This document shows, piece after piece, positions 18,175-28,500 of a stretch of DNA of 64,000 bases (position 1 is the stretch's first letter; every line of letters begins with the position of its first letter). The position numbers and the translations under genes were made by a program. The notes beneath the pieces were generated by a model that was not told where the DNA came from, made no database searches, and saw only the letters and a program-made list of their open reading frames with translations. This DNA comes from Streptomyces bicolor (GTDB lineage Bacteria; Actinomycetota; Actinomycetes; Streptomycetales; Streptomycetaceae): assembly GCF_000719285.1 (NCBI RefSeq), contig NZ_JOFS01000033.1, positions 1 through 64,000 of the forward strand. Reading direction: 5' to 3'.

Positions 18175-18972
18175 TCATCCGAAAGAAGCGACCTGGCCGT
18201 GGTCGGTGAGGAACCGGTCCAGCGCCTTCGTCAGTTCGGCCGGCTTCTCCACCGGGAGTTCATGTCCGGCGTCCACGATGCGGATCACCGCGTCCGGGTA
18301 GGCCTTGGCCATCCGCAGCATCTGGGAGACCGGCAGCTGGATGTCGTGGTAGCCGTGCACCATCAGGGTGGGCGTCCGAATTTCGCCGACCCGGTCGAGC
18401 ACGTCGAAGGCGCGCATGGCGCGGTACAGCGTCATGACGACCTCCCGGGGTGTCTCGGCGGAGGCGCGGATGTACTCGCGGATCTCCTCGCGCGGGTGGC
18501 CCGGGGCGAAGGCGCGCTGGATGTTGGTGGCGAGGAACACCTTGAAGGGGGCGAGTGTCGAGGCGGCCATCAGCAGGGCGCGGCCTCTGCTGTAGGTCAT
18601 CCTGCCGATGGAGTTCACCAGCACCATGCGCTCGACCCGCTCGGGGTGGGCGAGGGCGATGGTCTGGGCGATCATCCCGCCCATGGAATGACCGATGATC
18701 GCGAACCGCTCGATCTTCAGGTGGTCGAGGAGGGCGAGGACGTCCTGCGCCAGGGCGTCGATCGTGCGCACCCCTGTCCCGCTGCTCTCGCCGTGCCCGC
18801 GCAGGTCGAGCCGGACGACCCGCCGTCGCTCGGAGAAGTGGGCGAGCTGGTGGTCCCAGCGGTGCCGGTTCGCCGTCCAGCCGTGGACGAACACCAGGGG
18901 CACACCGTCGCCGTCGCGCGGGCCCTCGTCGTCGTACGTCAGCGCTGCGCCGTCGACTTCGAGCTGCGGCAT
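18175..18972 (-). CDS. Alpha/beta-fold hydrolase
   Basis: The 265-residue protein has the oxyanion region VFVHGWTANRHRWD, LRGHGES, the nucleophile elbow GHSMGG (Ser), the acid in the GYHDIQ region and the His in DAGHELP. This is the haloperoxidase/esterase-like subfamily. AGGAGG precedes the ATG. Its own promoter region carries a GGTTAC/GTAACC palindrome, so it is probably regulated separately from the PKS operon upstream, though read-through is possible. Substrate unknown. Confidence 0.88.
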   Translation of the reverse strand: MPQLEVDGAALTYDDEGPRDGDGVPLVFVHGWTANRHRWDHQLAHFSERRRVVRLDLRGHGESSGTGVRTIDALAQDVLALLDHLKIERFAIIGHSMGGMIAQTIALAHPERVERMVLVNSIGRMTYSRGRALLMAASTLAPFKVFLATNIQRAFAPGHPREEIREYIRASAETPREVVMTLYRAMRAFDVLDRVGEIRTPTLMVHGYHDIQLPVSQMLRMAKAYPDAVIRIVDAGHELPVEKPAELTKALDRFLTDHGQVASFG

Positions 18973-18997
18973 GGGTGGCCTCCTGGAGTGCGGTTCG

Positions 18998-19020
18998 GGT
19001 TACTGACCGGTACGGTAACC
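18998..19020. promoter_or_regulatory. 23-bp palindrome, TetR-type operator candidate
   Basis: GGTTAC (18998-19003) and GTAACC (19015-19020) are perfect arms around a central ACCGGT. The site lies 26-48 bp upstream of the alpha/beta-hydrolase start. Its shape (TTAC, central CCGG, GTAA) resembles operators of TetR-family lipid-metabolism repressors. Confidence 0.5.
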
Positions 19021-19037
19021 GGCCGTGCCGTCTGCCG

Positions 19038-20177
19038 TCACCGGCGTTCGTCCAGGAAATCGAGGATGTGCCCGAAGACGTCGAGGGCCGCTCCCCTGCC
19101 GAGGAACGTGTCCAGGTGGCCGTAGCCGGGGATCTCGGTGTAGGTCACGTCCAGTTGGGGTTGGCGGTGGGCGAGGACGTCGCGGCAGAGGTTCTGGGAG
19201 TCGAGCCACAGTCCGTTCTCGCTGCCCGCCAGCAGCAGGACCGGGGTGTCGATGCGGGCGGCCGCGTCGAGGGCGTTCTGCGGGAGGGCCCGGTAGCGGT
19301 GGTCGGTGTCGTGCCAGCGGACCACGGTGCGGGCCAGTTCGATGCGGCGCAGGTGCGGCAGGATCCACAGCGGGGCGGGGCCGAGGAGTTCGGCGAGCCG
19401 CTGGTGGGTGGTGTCGGTCAGGTGCTCGTGGACGAAGAGGGAGGCGCCGGTCCCCCAGGCCGAGTTGTGCAGGATCTGGCAGGTGGGGTCGGGGCAGGTC
19501 GCCTTGCGGGAGGCCAGGGCGAACAGCGGGGTGTACTTGGACCACAGGCCGACCTTCCGGAAGTCGACGGGGATGTGGTCGATCCGGGACTTGAGCAGTT
19601 CCCCGGCCAGGGTCATGCGCAGGGAGGTGCGGCCCGCGAGCTTCGGGGTCAGGAACACCCCTTGGGAGACCACGCCCGCCAGACCGGGGACCAGGCCCGC
19701 CGTCATGCTCAGGGAGAGGGTGAGGGAGCCGATGCAGTGGGCCACCACGAACAGGGGGCGGTCGCCGATGCGGGTGCGCATGTGGCGGACGGCCTCGGGG
19801 ATGTCGTGGAGGGCGACGTCGTCGTAGGTGTAGCGGCGGCCCGTCTCGTTGTACGGGAGCCGGCAGCTGCCTCGCCAGTCGAGCAGCCAGGGTTCGTAGC
19901 CCTCGGCTAGGAGGACGTCGACCAGGTTGCGGGTCTCGGGCAGCAGGAACATGTCGGCGGACGCGGTGTGGCCGTGCAGGAGCAGCACGGCGGGGCGGTC
20001 GGCGTCGCCGGTGTCGATGCGGGTCAGGCCGAGGCGTACGCCGTCCGGGGCGTGGAACGGGATCTCCTCGACCCGCGCCGGGTCGAGCCGGTGGTGCAGG
20101 GCACGAAGGGTCGTGGTGGTCCTGACCTTGCGCAGGGCCGGCCTGGTGGTCCTGGGGTTCGTCGTACGGAAGATCAT
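19038..20177 (-). CDS. Alpha/beta hydrolase with Cys nucleophile, coupled to thioester reductase
   Basis: The 379-residue protein has PAVLLLHGHTASADMF (oxyanion loop), DWRGSCRLPYNE, a nucleophile elbow VVAHCIGS where Cys replaces the usual Ser of GxSxG, the acid region LLAGSENGLW and the His in PGYGHLD. It matches, from memory of the family, the C-terminal hydrolase module of large actinobacterial GMC-oxidoreductase (cholesterol-oxidase-like) proteins. The ATG overlaps the stop of the thioester reductase gene (ATGA), so the two are translated together. It may act as an editing or release hydrolase, or process the reduced product (inference). Confidence 0.85.
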   Translation of the reverse strand: MIFRTTNPRTTRPALRKVRTTTTLRALHHRLDPARVEEIPFHAPDGVRLGLTRIDTGDADRPAVLLLHGHTASADMFLLPETRNLVDVLLAEGYEPWLLDWRGSCRLPYNETGRRYTYDDVALHDIPEAVRHMRTRIGDRPLFVVAHCIGSLTLSLSMTAGLVPGLAGVVSQGVFLTPKLAGRTSLRMTLAGELLKSRIDHIPVDFRKVGLWSKYTPLFALASRKATCPDPTCQILHNSAWGTGASLFVHEHLTDTTHQRLAELLGPAPLWILPHLRRIELARTVVRWHDTDHRYRALPQNALDAAARIDTPVLLLAGSENGLWLDSQNLCRDVLAHRQPQLDVTYTEIPGYGHLDTFLGRGAALDVFGHILDFLDERR

Positions 20178-22516
20178 CGGTGGTGCTCCGTGGAGTTCGG
20201 GGTGCGGCGCAGGTCGAGCAGGTCCGCGGCGGCCCGGGCGAAGGGGCCGATCAGGCCGCGTCCCATCTCCAGGCCGAACCAGGCGAGCCAGGTCAGTTTG
20301 GCGGCGCGCTTCTCCTGGCCGGTGAGGCGCGGGTCGACCCTGATGCCGTCGATCTGGTCGCGTACGTAGGAGTCGGCGGGGACGACGACCTCGCCGGCCA
20401 GGCTCGCGGGTTCTCCCTCGCGGCCGAGCTGAACGGTCAGGGCGCGGGTCTGGCGCCAGAGGTCGCGGCGTGCGCGGGCGTACTTGTGGCCCTCCAGCCA
20501 CCAGCGGCCGCCGTCGGTGTCGGTCAACTCCAGTCGGTAGCGCAGGAGTTGGTGGCGCAGGCCGTGTCCGTGTGGGATGCCTTCCTCGGGGCGGACCCAG
20601 ATGTCGCCGCGTGCCACGGTCAGCGGCTCGGGGTGCAGGGCGGGGCAGGTGAGTTCGCCTCGGACGTCCACGCGGCGGTCGGTGACCAGCTGGTGCATGC
20701 TCGCGATGGAGAGGGTGAGGGACATGGCGCAGGGGGTGTCGGGGGTGGCTCCGACCGGGCCGACTCGGCCTTCGGTGGTCTCGGTGAACCACAGGTAGGG
20801 CTGGTCGTCCTTGTGCGGGAGGCGGGCCAGGCCGTCGTGGGCGAGGCGCTCGAAGGTCTTCAGCTGGGCCCGTGCGTCGTAGCGGGCCGCGGGTGGCAGG
20901 CCGAGGGCCTCGACGAGGGCGGTGGTGCGGTCGGCCGTGGCGGCCGGGCCCTTGAGGGTCGCCTCGCACAGTTTCAGGGCGGTGGGGCTTTGCAACACGC
21001 GGGTGAGGAAGGCCAGTTCGGGGACGGGCTCCGCCTGCAGGCGGGCCAGGGCGTCGGCGCGCCATTCGTCCCAGTCCTGGACGCGGACGTGCATCCCGCC
21101 GAGCGCCATGTCCCGTACGACGTCGTCGAGGGTGTTGGGGACCCCGGTGAGGTTGTAGTCGAAGCCCCAGGCGTCGGGTTCGCAGATGGCGGCGACCGCG
21201 ACGCGGCTGACCCAGTCGACGGGGGCGGCGTTGAGGTAGCGGAAGGCCGGGACGGTGCGGAAGCGGCCGAAGGCCGAGATCAGGCCGCTGCTGAGGTCCT
21301 GGGGGTTGCAGGCGCCGGTCCTGGTGTGGCCGCCGATGCCGCCGGGGCGCAGGGCGGTGACGACCAGGCCGTGGTCACGGGCCCGGCGCAGGGCGACTTC
21401 CGCGGCCCACTTGGTCTGGTCGTAGCCGGCGACGAGGCGGTCGATGTGGGCGAGCGGGTCGTCCTCGCCCATGGACGGGATGCCGACCTCGTTGAACACG
21501 GCGACGGAGGAGATGTGGTGCAGGGGCTTGGGGCGCCCGGTCGCGGCGAGTTCGGCGAGGGTGAGGGCACCGAGGACGTTGCTGGTGCGCAGTGACTGGT
21601 AGCCGCGCAGGAAGTCCACGGCGGCCGCCACCCCGACGACGCTGTCCAGTTCGTGGGCGAGCGTGTTCCAGAGGTCGCCGGGCAGGCCCAGGTGGGGTTG
21701 GCGGATGTCGCCGGGGAGCACGGTGATACGGCGGCGGACCTCCGACGACCAGGGCAGGGCGTAGCCCTTGAGTGCCTCGCCGAGCCGGGTGAGGGCCCCC
21801 TTCTCGTCGGCGGCGCGAACCAGGCAGTGGACGTGGGCGTCGCTGTGCCGCAGCAGGTCCAGGAGCATGTGGCTGCCGAGGAAGCCGGTGGCCCCGGTCA
21901 GGAGGATGCGGCGGGGTGCCACGGGATCGGGTGAGGCGGTGAAGGGGAGGCGGTCGGCGAGGGACAGGTCGGCGAGGATCTGGGTGAGGTCGTCGGGGCG
22001 GGCCGTGGAGTCCGACGGGGTGGTGAGACGGGGCGGTGAGCCGGCGAGCAGGGGTGGCGGGGTGGCGACCGCCTGCGGTCGGACCGCCCCGATTGCCGCC
22101 GCGGCGGCCGCCTCCGGTACGGCAGTTGCGGCTCCGGTGCGCGCCAGCATGCGCTTGGCCAGGTTGATCGGCCTGGCGTCGGCGAACACCTCGTCCAGGT
22201 CGAGCTGCGTGCCCAGCTCGGCCTCCAGCGCCGCGACGAGTTCCACCGCGCTCACGGAGGTGCCCCCGGCGTCGAAGAAGTCGGCATCGGGGGAAAGGCG
22301 GCCTGCGGGAACGTAACGGCCCGCGATGCCTGCGATGGTGGCGGCCAGGGTGTCCACGTCCCGGGGCGGGTCGGCGTCCGGCCGCGTGGTCGCCGCCGGT
22401 GCCGTGACCTTGGCCAGCAGGTCGGTCACGGTGAGGCCGACACCGCCCCGCTCTATCGCCTCCGCGGTCGCCCGCTGGTCGACGGCGGCCGGTACGTTCT
22501 CGTTCACCTCACGCAT
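20174..22516 (-). CDS. ACP-thioester reductase with extra C-terminal domain
   Basis: The 780-residue protein has an N-terminal carrier domain (about 45-120) with DFFDAGGTSVSAVEL, the Ser being the phosphopantetheine site. An SDR-type thioester reductase domain follows (about 205-580): ILLTGATGFLGSHML NADPH loop, HHISS and catalytic GYDQTKW (YxxxK). The last 190 residues hold HQLLRYRLELTD and GRRWWLEGHKYA-like features that I associate with the middle domain of GMC-oxidoreductase/hydrolase fusions. TR domains release a carrier-bound chain as aldehyde or alcohol. It sits 78 bp after the PKS gene and overlaps the hydrolase gene, so it is the likely release step of the assembly line. Confidence 0.88.
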   Translation of the reverse strand: MREVNENVPAAVDQRATAEAIERGGVGLTVTDLLAKVTAPAATTRPDADPPRDVDTLAATIAGIAGRYVPAGRLSPDADFFDAGGTSVSAVELVAALEAELGTQLDLDEVFADARPINLAKRMLARTGAATAVPEAAAAAAIGAVRPQAVATPPPLLAGSPPRLTTPSDSTARPDDLTQILADLSLADRLPFTASPDPVAPRRILLTGATGFLGSHMLLDLLRHSDAHVHCLVRAADEKGALTRLGEALKGYALPWSSEVRRRITVLPGDIRQPHLGLPGDLWNTLAHELDSVVGVAAAVDFLRGYQSLRTSNVLGALTLAELAATGRPKPLHHISSVAVFNEVGIPSMGEDDPLAHIDRLVAGYDQTKWAAEVALRRARDHGLVVTALRPGGIGGHTRTGACNPQDLSSGLISAFGRFRTVPAFRYLNAAPVDWVSRVAVAAICEPDAWGFDYNLTGVPNTLDDVVRDMALGGMHVRVQDWDEWRADALARLQAEPVPELAFLTRVLQSPTALKLCEATLKGPAATADRTTALVEALGLPPAARYDARAQLKTFERLAHDGLARLPHKDDQPYLWFTETTEGRVGPVGATPDTPCAMSLTLSIASMHQLVTDRRVDVRGELTCPALHPEPLTVARGDIWVRPEEGIPHGHGLRHQLLRYRLELTDTDGGRWWLEGHKYARARRDLWRQTRALTVQLGREGEPASLAGEVVVPADSYVRDQIDGIRVDPRLTGQEKRAAKLTWLAWFGLEMGRGLIGPFARAAADLLDLRRTPNSTEHHR

Positions 22517-22594
22517 GAGAGTCCTTCACGGTGTTGCCCTGCCCCTTCATCGGTGCTGTCCGGGTGGTTCGCAGCCGCACACTGAACGGTGCCG

Positions 22595-25500
22595 TCACTG
22601 CTGCCGCCAGGAGCGGAACGTGCGCAGCTGTTCCGGCGTGGCCACGGTCTCCAGTCGCTCGTCGTCCTGGTCGCCGCCGCCCAGCGCCGCGAGCAGCCGG
22701 CGGGCTGGGGCGTTGCGCGGGGTGCGTTCCGCGGTCAGGTGGATCTTGGCGCAGTCCAGTTCCTCGGCGCGGTCGGCCAGCCATCGCAGCAGGCGTTCCT
22801 CGACGCCTCGGCCGAGGGCACGGCAGCTCATCAGCCAGGCGAGGACGTCGAGTCGGTCGCCCTCGCGGCGCACGGCGAGGAGGCCGATCTGGCCGTAGTC
22901 GCCGAAGCGGTCGCGGGCCGCGGCTGTCCAGACCTCGCCGTCTTCGCGCCAGCGCGCGACGTCGCCGCCGTCGGCGGAGCGGGCGTGGAGGGTGAACTGG
23001 TTGGTGCGGGCCACGAGTTGTTCGGCCCGCCGCACGTCGGCGTCGGACAGCGCCCGGACGTCGACCTCCAGCTCCAGCCGGTCCAGGAACTCCTCGAACC
23101 CGGCCTGCTCGCGCGCCGCGTCGCGCTCCCGTTCCTGCTCGTAGAAGCGCGCCCGCAGCGCGTCCTCGGCGGTCGCCGCGGCCGGGACCAGTGGCCACAA
23201 CCGGCCCAGGAACTCGGGCAGTTCGGCCTCCGGCGGGCAGGTCACCGACAGGACCCGCGGCAGCGCGGCGCGCATCCTGGCGATCTCGGCCGGGTTGTCG
23301 TCGAGGAACAGGAAGCTGTCCGGACCGAGGTTGAGCGTGCGTGCCACCTCGGCCAGGCGGGTCGGTTTCGGGCCCCAGGCCGCGGAGAGCACGCTGAAGT
23401 GCTCCGCCTTCAGGGGGCTGTCCGGCCGGTCGAGTACGGCACGGACGGTGTCCTCGTCGTTGTTGCTGAGCAGCACCAGCAGCGCGCCGGCCGCCCGCCA
23501 CGCCAGCAGCCTGCGGGCGAGCAGGGCTCGCGGACCGGTCAGGTCGACGGCCTCGGGACCGATCTCCCCGGCCACACCGCCCCACAGGGTCTCGTCGCCG
23601 TCGACCGCGATCACCTTCGGTGCCGGGCGCCGTACCGCCCGGACCACCTCGGCAAGGCGCAGGGCCACGGCGGCCTGGAAGTGCGGGGTGAACGGGAGGT
23701 GTGCCAGCCGTTCGGTCCGCTCGTCGAAGCGTTCTTCGACCGGGTGGTGGCGGGTCCAGTCGTCGGGGCCGAGTACGGCGATGCCGGGTACGTCGGCCAG
23801 CTCGGCGGCGATCTCCCGTTCCCACCGGTCGAGACGGTCCTCGCGTTGTGCGGTGGGCAGGAAGCCGACGATCAGGGGCTTGCTGGTGCGCTCGGCCACC
23901 GCGTGCAGCGCGGCCGGGTAGGCGGTGCGCAGCTCGGCGAGCAACGAGTCGTCGACCGGGCCGAATCGCTGCAGGTCCGCCGCCCGCAGCAGTGCGACGC
24001 CCGCAGTGGTGGCCGGCTCGGCGAACACGCCGGACGGGTCGCGCAGGCTCGCCAGGACGTGGTGGTACGGCGCCTCCGCGACGGTCGTCACGCTGCCCTC
24101 CCGTACCGACTCGTCCATCGCCGTCTCGCACATCAGAGGCAGGTTGCCGAGGGCGAACGTGGCGGCGAGGGCGAGCACATGGGCCGGTGCGCTGGAGGGC
24201 CTCGCCTGCGGGGCCTCGGCCGTCGTCGGCATCGTACGAACCGGTCGCGTCGGGTCCCCTGCCGTCTCCGCGAGCAGCCGCAGCAGCTCCTCCCCCAGCT
24301 CGGTGGCCGTCGCCGCGTCCAGGATGTCGAGGTTGTGGTCCAGGCGGATACGGCCCGCGTCCGGCGTCATGGTGATCATCAGGTCGAGGTCGGAGTAGCC
24401 GGTACCCGCCGGGAGCACCTCCAGGCGGGCCGGCCGGCCCGCGGCCCGTACGTAGTTGAAGTACACCTCGACCAGCGGCGCGTCGGCCCGGTGCAGGCCC
24501 TGCCGGGCCAGCACCGGCAGCACGTCGGAGAACATCGCGCCCTTGGCCAGGACCCGTTGCAGACGCCCGTCGGTGCGGCGCAGCACCTCCTCGATCCGCT
24601 CCCCCGCGTTCGCCTCGGCGGGGAACGGCACCGGTACGCCGAAGAAGCCCACGGCGTCGAAGGCGTCGGCGTGGATGCGGGTGTCGACGGGCACGGCGAG
24701 GACGAAGCGCTCCCGCTCGCGCTTCCTGGCCAGCAGGACGGTGAGGGTGCCGAGGCAGAACGCGGCGGGGGTCACGGCCAAGTGGCTCGCGGCGGCCGAG
24801 ATCCGGTCCATGAGCCCGTCGGGGATCGGAACGGTGACACTGCCTGCGCGGTACGAGCGGGCCCGCGGACGCGGTCGGCTCAGGGTCAGGTCGAGGCGGG
24901 CGCTGCCTTCGAAGGCCTCGCGCCATTCGCTCGCGTCGGTGCTCCCGTCCGCGTGCTCGTCGGTCCGCTGGGCCTCGATCAGCAGGTGGATGTCGCGGTT
25001 GGTGACGGTGTCGCCGAGCGCGTCGCCGGACAGCTCGGCGTCGATCTCGCCCGCCACCAGCAGCAGGGACTGCAGATCACTCACGGCGTGGTGGGCGCCG
25101 TAGAGCAGGATCTGGCCGCGCTCGCCGCCGTCCAGCAGCTCGAATCGCCACAGGGGGGCGACAGCCAGGTCGAACGGTGGCTCCAGCAGCTCGCGCAGCC
25201 GGTCGGCCGCGTCAACGGCTGTGTCCTGCGGCACGAGCGTCCATCGCAGCAACGGTGCCGCCGGTTCGCGGTCGACCCGCAGCTGCCGCCCACCTTCGTC
25301 GGCGGTGACCACGGCGGTGCGCAGGGCCGCGTGCCGGGCGGCGAGGCGGGTGAGGATGCCGGTGAGGCTCTCGCGGGTGGTCGGTGTGGTGAGGCGTACC
25401 GCCAGGCCGACGGCGTGGGCGGCCTGCGGCATGCCGGGCTGGGCGCTGCGCAGCAGGCGTACGACGTCGCGGGTCACGGGGTGCAGTTCGGTGACCGGTA

Positions 25501-28500
25501 CCTCGGTGGTGCGTTGTGGTTCGTCCGGTGTCGTCGTCCCCTGTCCAGGACGGGTTGTTTCCGGCAGTGCCGTGCTCAGGGCCTGGGCGAGGCCGCGGAT
25601 GTCGGCGGCCGAGAAGACGGTGGCCGCCGGGAGTTCCACGCCCAGCTCGCGGGCGAAGGCGTTGCGCAGCCGCACGAGCATGAGGGAGTCGAGGCCGAGT
25701 TCCTTCAGGGCCGTGGTCGCGGAGACCTGGACGGCGCCGCCGGATACCTCGGCGACTCGGGCGCGCACATAGGCCTCCAGCCGTACGGCCCGTTCGGTGC
25801 CGTTCGTCGCCGCGTGGACCTTCTTGACGAGGTCGTCCGTGTCGGGCGAGCCCGTGGGGACGGTGACCAGGTCGGCAAGGATCGGGCGGGTGCGGGCGGC
25901 GTCGGGATCGAGGGCCAGGAGTTCCCAGTCCAGGGCCAGGGGGGCGAGCTGGCGGCGGGCGGTGGTCAGGACGCGGTCGAAGAGTTCGCCACCGTCCCGA
26001 GCCGAGAAGGCGACGAGGCCCGAGCGGGCCGTTTCCGCCTCTCGTGCGCCGGACCCGGACACCATGCCCACGCCCGACCAGGCACCCCAGTTAAGGCTCA
26101 GCGCCCGACGGTCGGTGCGCGAGAGGTGGTGGGCCCAGGCGTCGAGGAAGGCGTTCGCCGCCGAGTACGGGCTCTGTCCCGCCGAGCCGAGCAGACCGGC
26201 GGCCGAGGAGAAGAGGACGAAGTCCTCGGCGTCCGGGGTGAGTTCGGTCAGCAGGGCGGTGCCGAGGACCTTGGGCGCGAGGACGCGCCGGACGCGTTCG
26301 TCGCTCAGGTTCGCGATCGTGGCGTCGTCGAGGACGCCGGCCGCGTGGACGACGCCGGTGATCGGACCAAGTGCGTGACGTATGGCGTCCAGGGCGGCGG
26401 TGAGGCCGTCGCGGTCGGCGACGTCCGCGCGGGCCACGTGCACGGTCACCCCCCGCTCTTCGAGGTCCCGGATCCAGCTCTTGGCGTCCGATGAGGGTGC
26501 GCTCCGGCTCATCAGGGCCAGGCGACGGGCGCCGCGGCGGACCAGCCGCTCGGCGACGACACGTCCGAGACCGCCCAGGCCACCGGTGATCAGATGCACG
26601 CCGTCCGCGGTGACGGCCCCGTGACCGCCGTCGTCCGGGCGGGTGCGGGCAAGGCGGGGTACCAGTCGTCCGGTTCCGCGCAGCGCGACGAGGCGTTCGT
26701 CGTCGGCGTACCGCAGCTGTGTCCACAGGGAGTCGACGCCGTCCGCCGACGGGAGGTCGACGAGCGTGGTCCTGAACTCCGGATGCTCCTGCGCCACCGC
26801 AAGGCCGAAGCCCCAGGCGAGCGCCTGCTGAGGATGCGTCACCTGCGTGCTGTCACCGGCCGCCTGGCTGCCCCGTACGACGACGAAGAGGCGGGGCGCC
26901 GGACCCCGCGTGCGGTCGGCGAGCGCGCGCACCAGATGACGGGTGCTGAGGCAGCACAGTCGGGCGGCCTCCTCGGCCGTGTCGGCGTCGACGATCGTGG
27001 GAGCGTCGAGGGCGGACAACTGGACGACTCGCTCGGGGGGTTCGTCGGCGAAGGCCTCGTCGAGGAGACGGGCCAGATGCCCTGGGTCGGCCGGATCGAG
27101 GACGTAGCGTCCGGAACCCTCGGCGGCGAACTCCGCACCCCTGCGGGCGATCACGTACGGCACGGAGTCGCCCAGCCGTTCGACGAGTTCGCCGGTCATG
27201 CCCGACTCGTCGGCCAGGATCAGCCAACTGCCCTGCGTGGGCGGCTCATTGGCGGTCGGACGGGGCTGCCAGCGGGTCTCGAACAGCGCCCCGTCCAGGG
27301 GCGAGAGTGCCGCCAGTCGGAACTCCTCTGCCTCCAGCAGGAGTTGGTCGTTCTCGTCGTAGAGCCGAAGGTCCAGCGTCGCGGTGTCGCCGGACACGGA
27401 CCGCAGTTCACAGGTCACCCACACCGGGGTGGTGCGCAGTCCGGTGTGGCGGAGGCGTCCGACACCCGCGGGTACGAACGCCCGTCCCTCGGGTGCGCCG
27501 CCGGGCAGCGCGGCCGCGTGGAAGGCGGCGTCCAGGACGGCCGGGTGCAGCAGATGACCGGCGGCGGGCTTGTCGGCCAGCCGCGCGAGGCTCGTGGAGT
27601 GGGTGCGATGGCCGGACTCCAGGCCCCGGAAGGCGGGGCCGTACTCGATACCGAGTGTGGCGAGGGCGCCATAGACCGCGGGCAGATCGACCTGCTCCGT
27701 GCACTGTGTGCGCAGTGCGGCGAGCGAGTCACCCGGGGCGGTGTCGGGCTCGGCGGAGGCGGCCTCGGGTTCGGCCGGGGGCACGACGACGCGCCCGCTG
27801 ACATGGCGTTCCCAGCGTGTGCGCTGTCCGAGCCCGGTGGGTGACGAGGCGATGGTGAAGTCCCGGAAACCGTCGGCGGCGGGCCGGAGGACAAGTTGCA
27901 GCCGGGTCGGCCGGGACTCGTCGAGGCGCAGCGGCCGGACGAACCTGACGTCGGCGAGCCGTACGTCGGCGCCGTCGTGTACGGCGGACGCGGCCTCCAG
28001 CGCCATGCCGAGGAAGGCGGCGCCGGGCAGCCACACCTCGCCGGTGACCTTGTGGTCGGTCAGATAGGCGAAGCGGCTGTCGCGCAGGTCCACCTCGCTC
28101 TGGAAGAGGTGCCGGTCGGCTTCGTCGCTGGCCTCGACGTGGGTGCCGAGGAGCGGAGAAGTGCCGGGCGCGGTGGCCGCAGCGGGGGCGAGCCAGTGGC
28201 GTTCGCGGGCGAAGGCGTAGGTCGGCAGGTCGACGCGGCGGCCGGCCGGGAAGAGCGCGGACCAGTCCGGCGTGTGGCCGGCCGCGTACAGCTCCCCCAG
28301 CCCGCGCAGCAGCGCGTCCCGGCCGCCCCGCTGCCGGCGCAGCGAGCCGACACTCACCGCGTCGATGCCAGCCTCGGCCGCCACGGCCTCGATGGACGAG
28401 CCCAGCGAGGGGTGCGGGCTCAGCTCGACGAAGTAGCGGTGGCCGTCATCCAGCATGCGGGTGATCGTGTCCGCGAAGCGGACGGGCTCGCTGAGGTTGG

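Noticed and set aside
19038..21065. Long N-terminal extension of the hydrolase frame to 21,065
   Set aside because: The extension is Arg/Pro-rich shadow of the thioester reductase gene; the ATG at 20177 overlapping its stop is the sound start.
22509..24926. Second minus-strand frame over the PKS 3' end (about 800 codons)
   Set aside because: Arg/Pro-rich out-of-frame reading of the same strand; not a separate protein.
22589..26494. Plus-strand open frame of about 1300 codons opposite the C-FkbH part of the PKS
   Set aside because: High-GC antisense shadow; no domain, while the minus strand has clear condensation and FkbH motifs.
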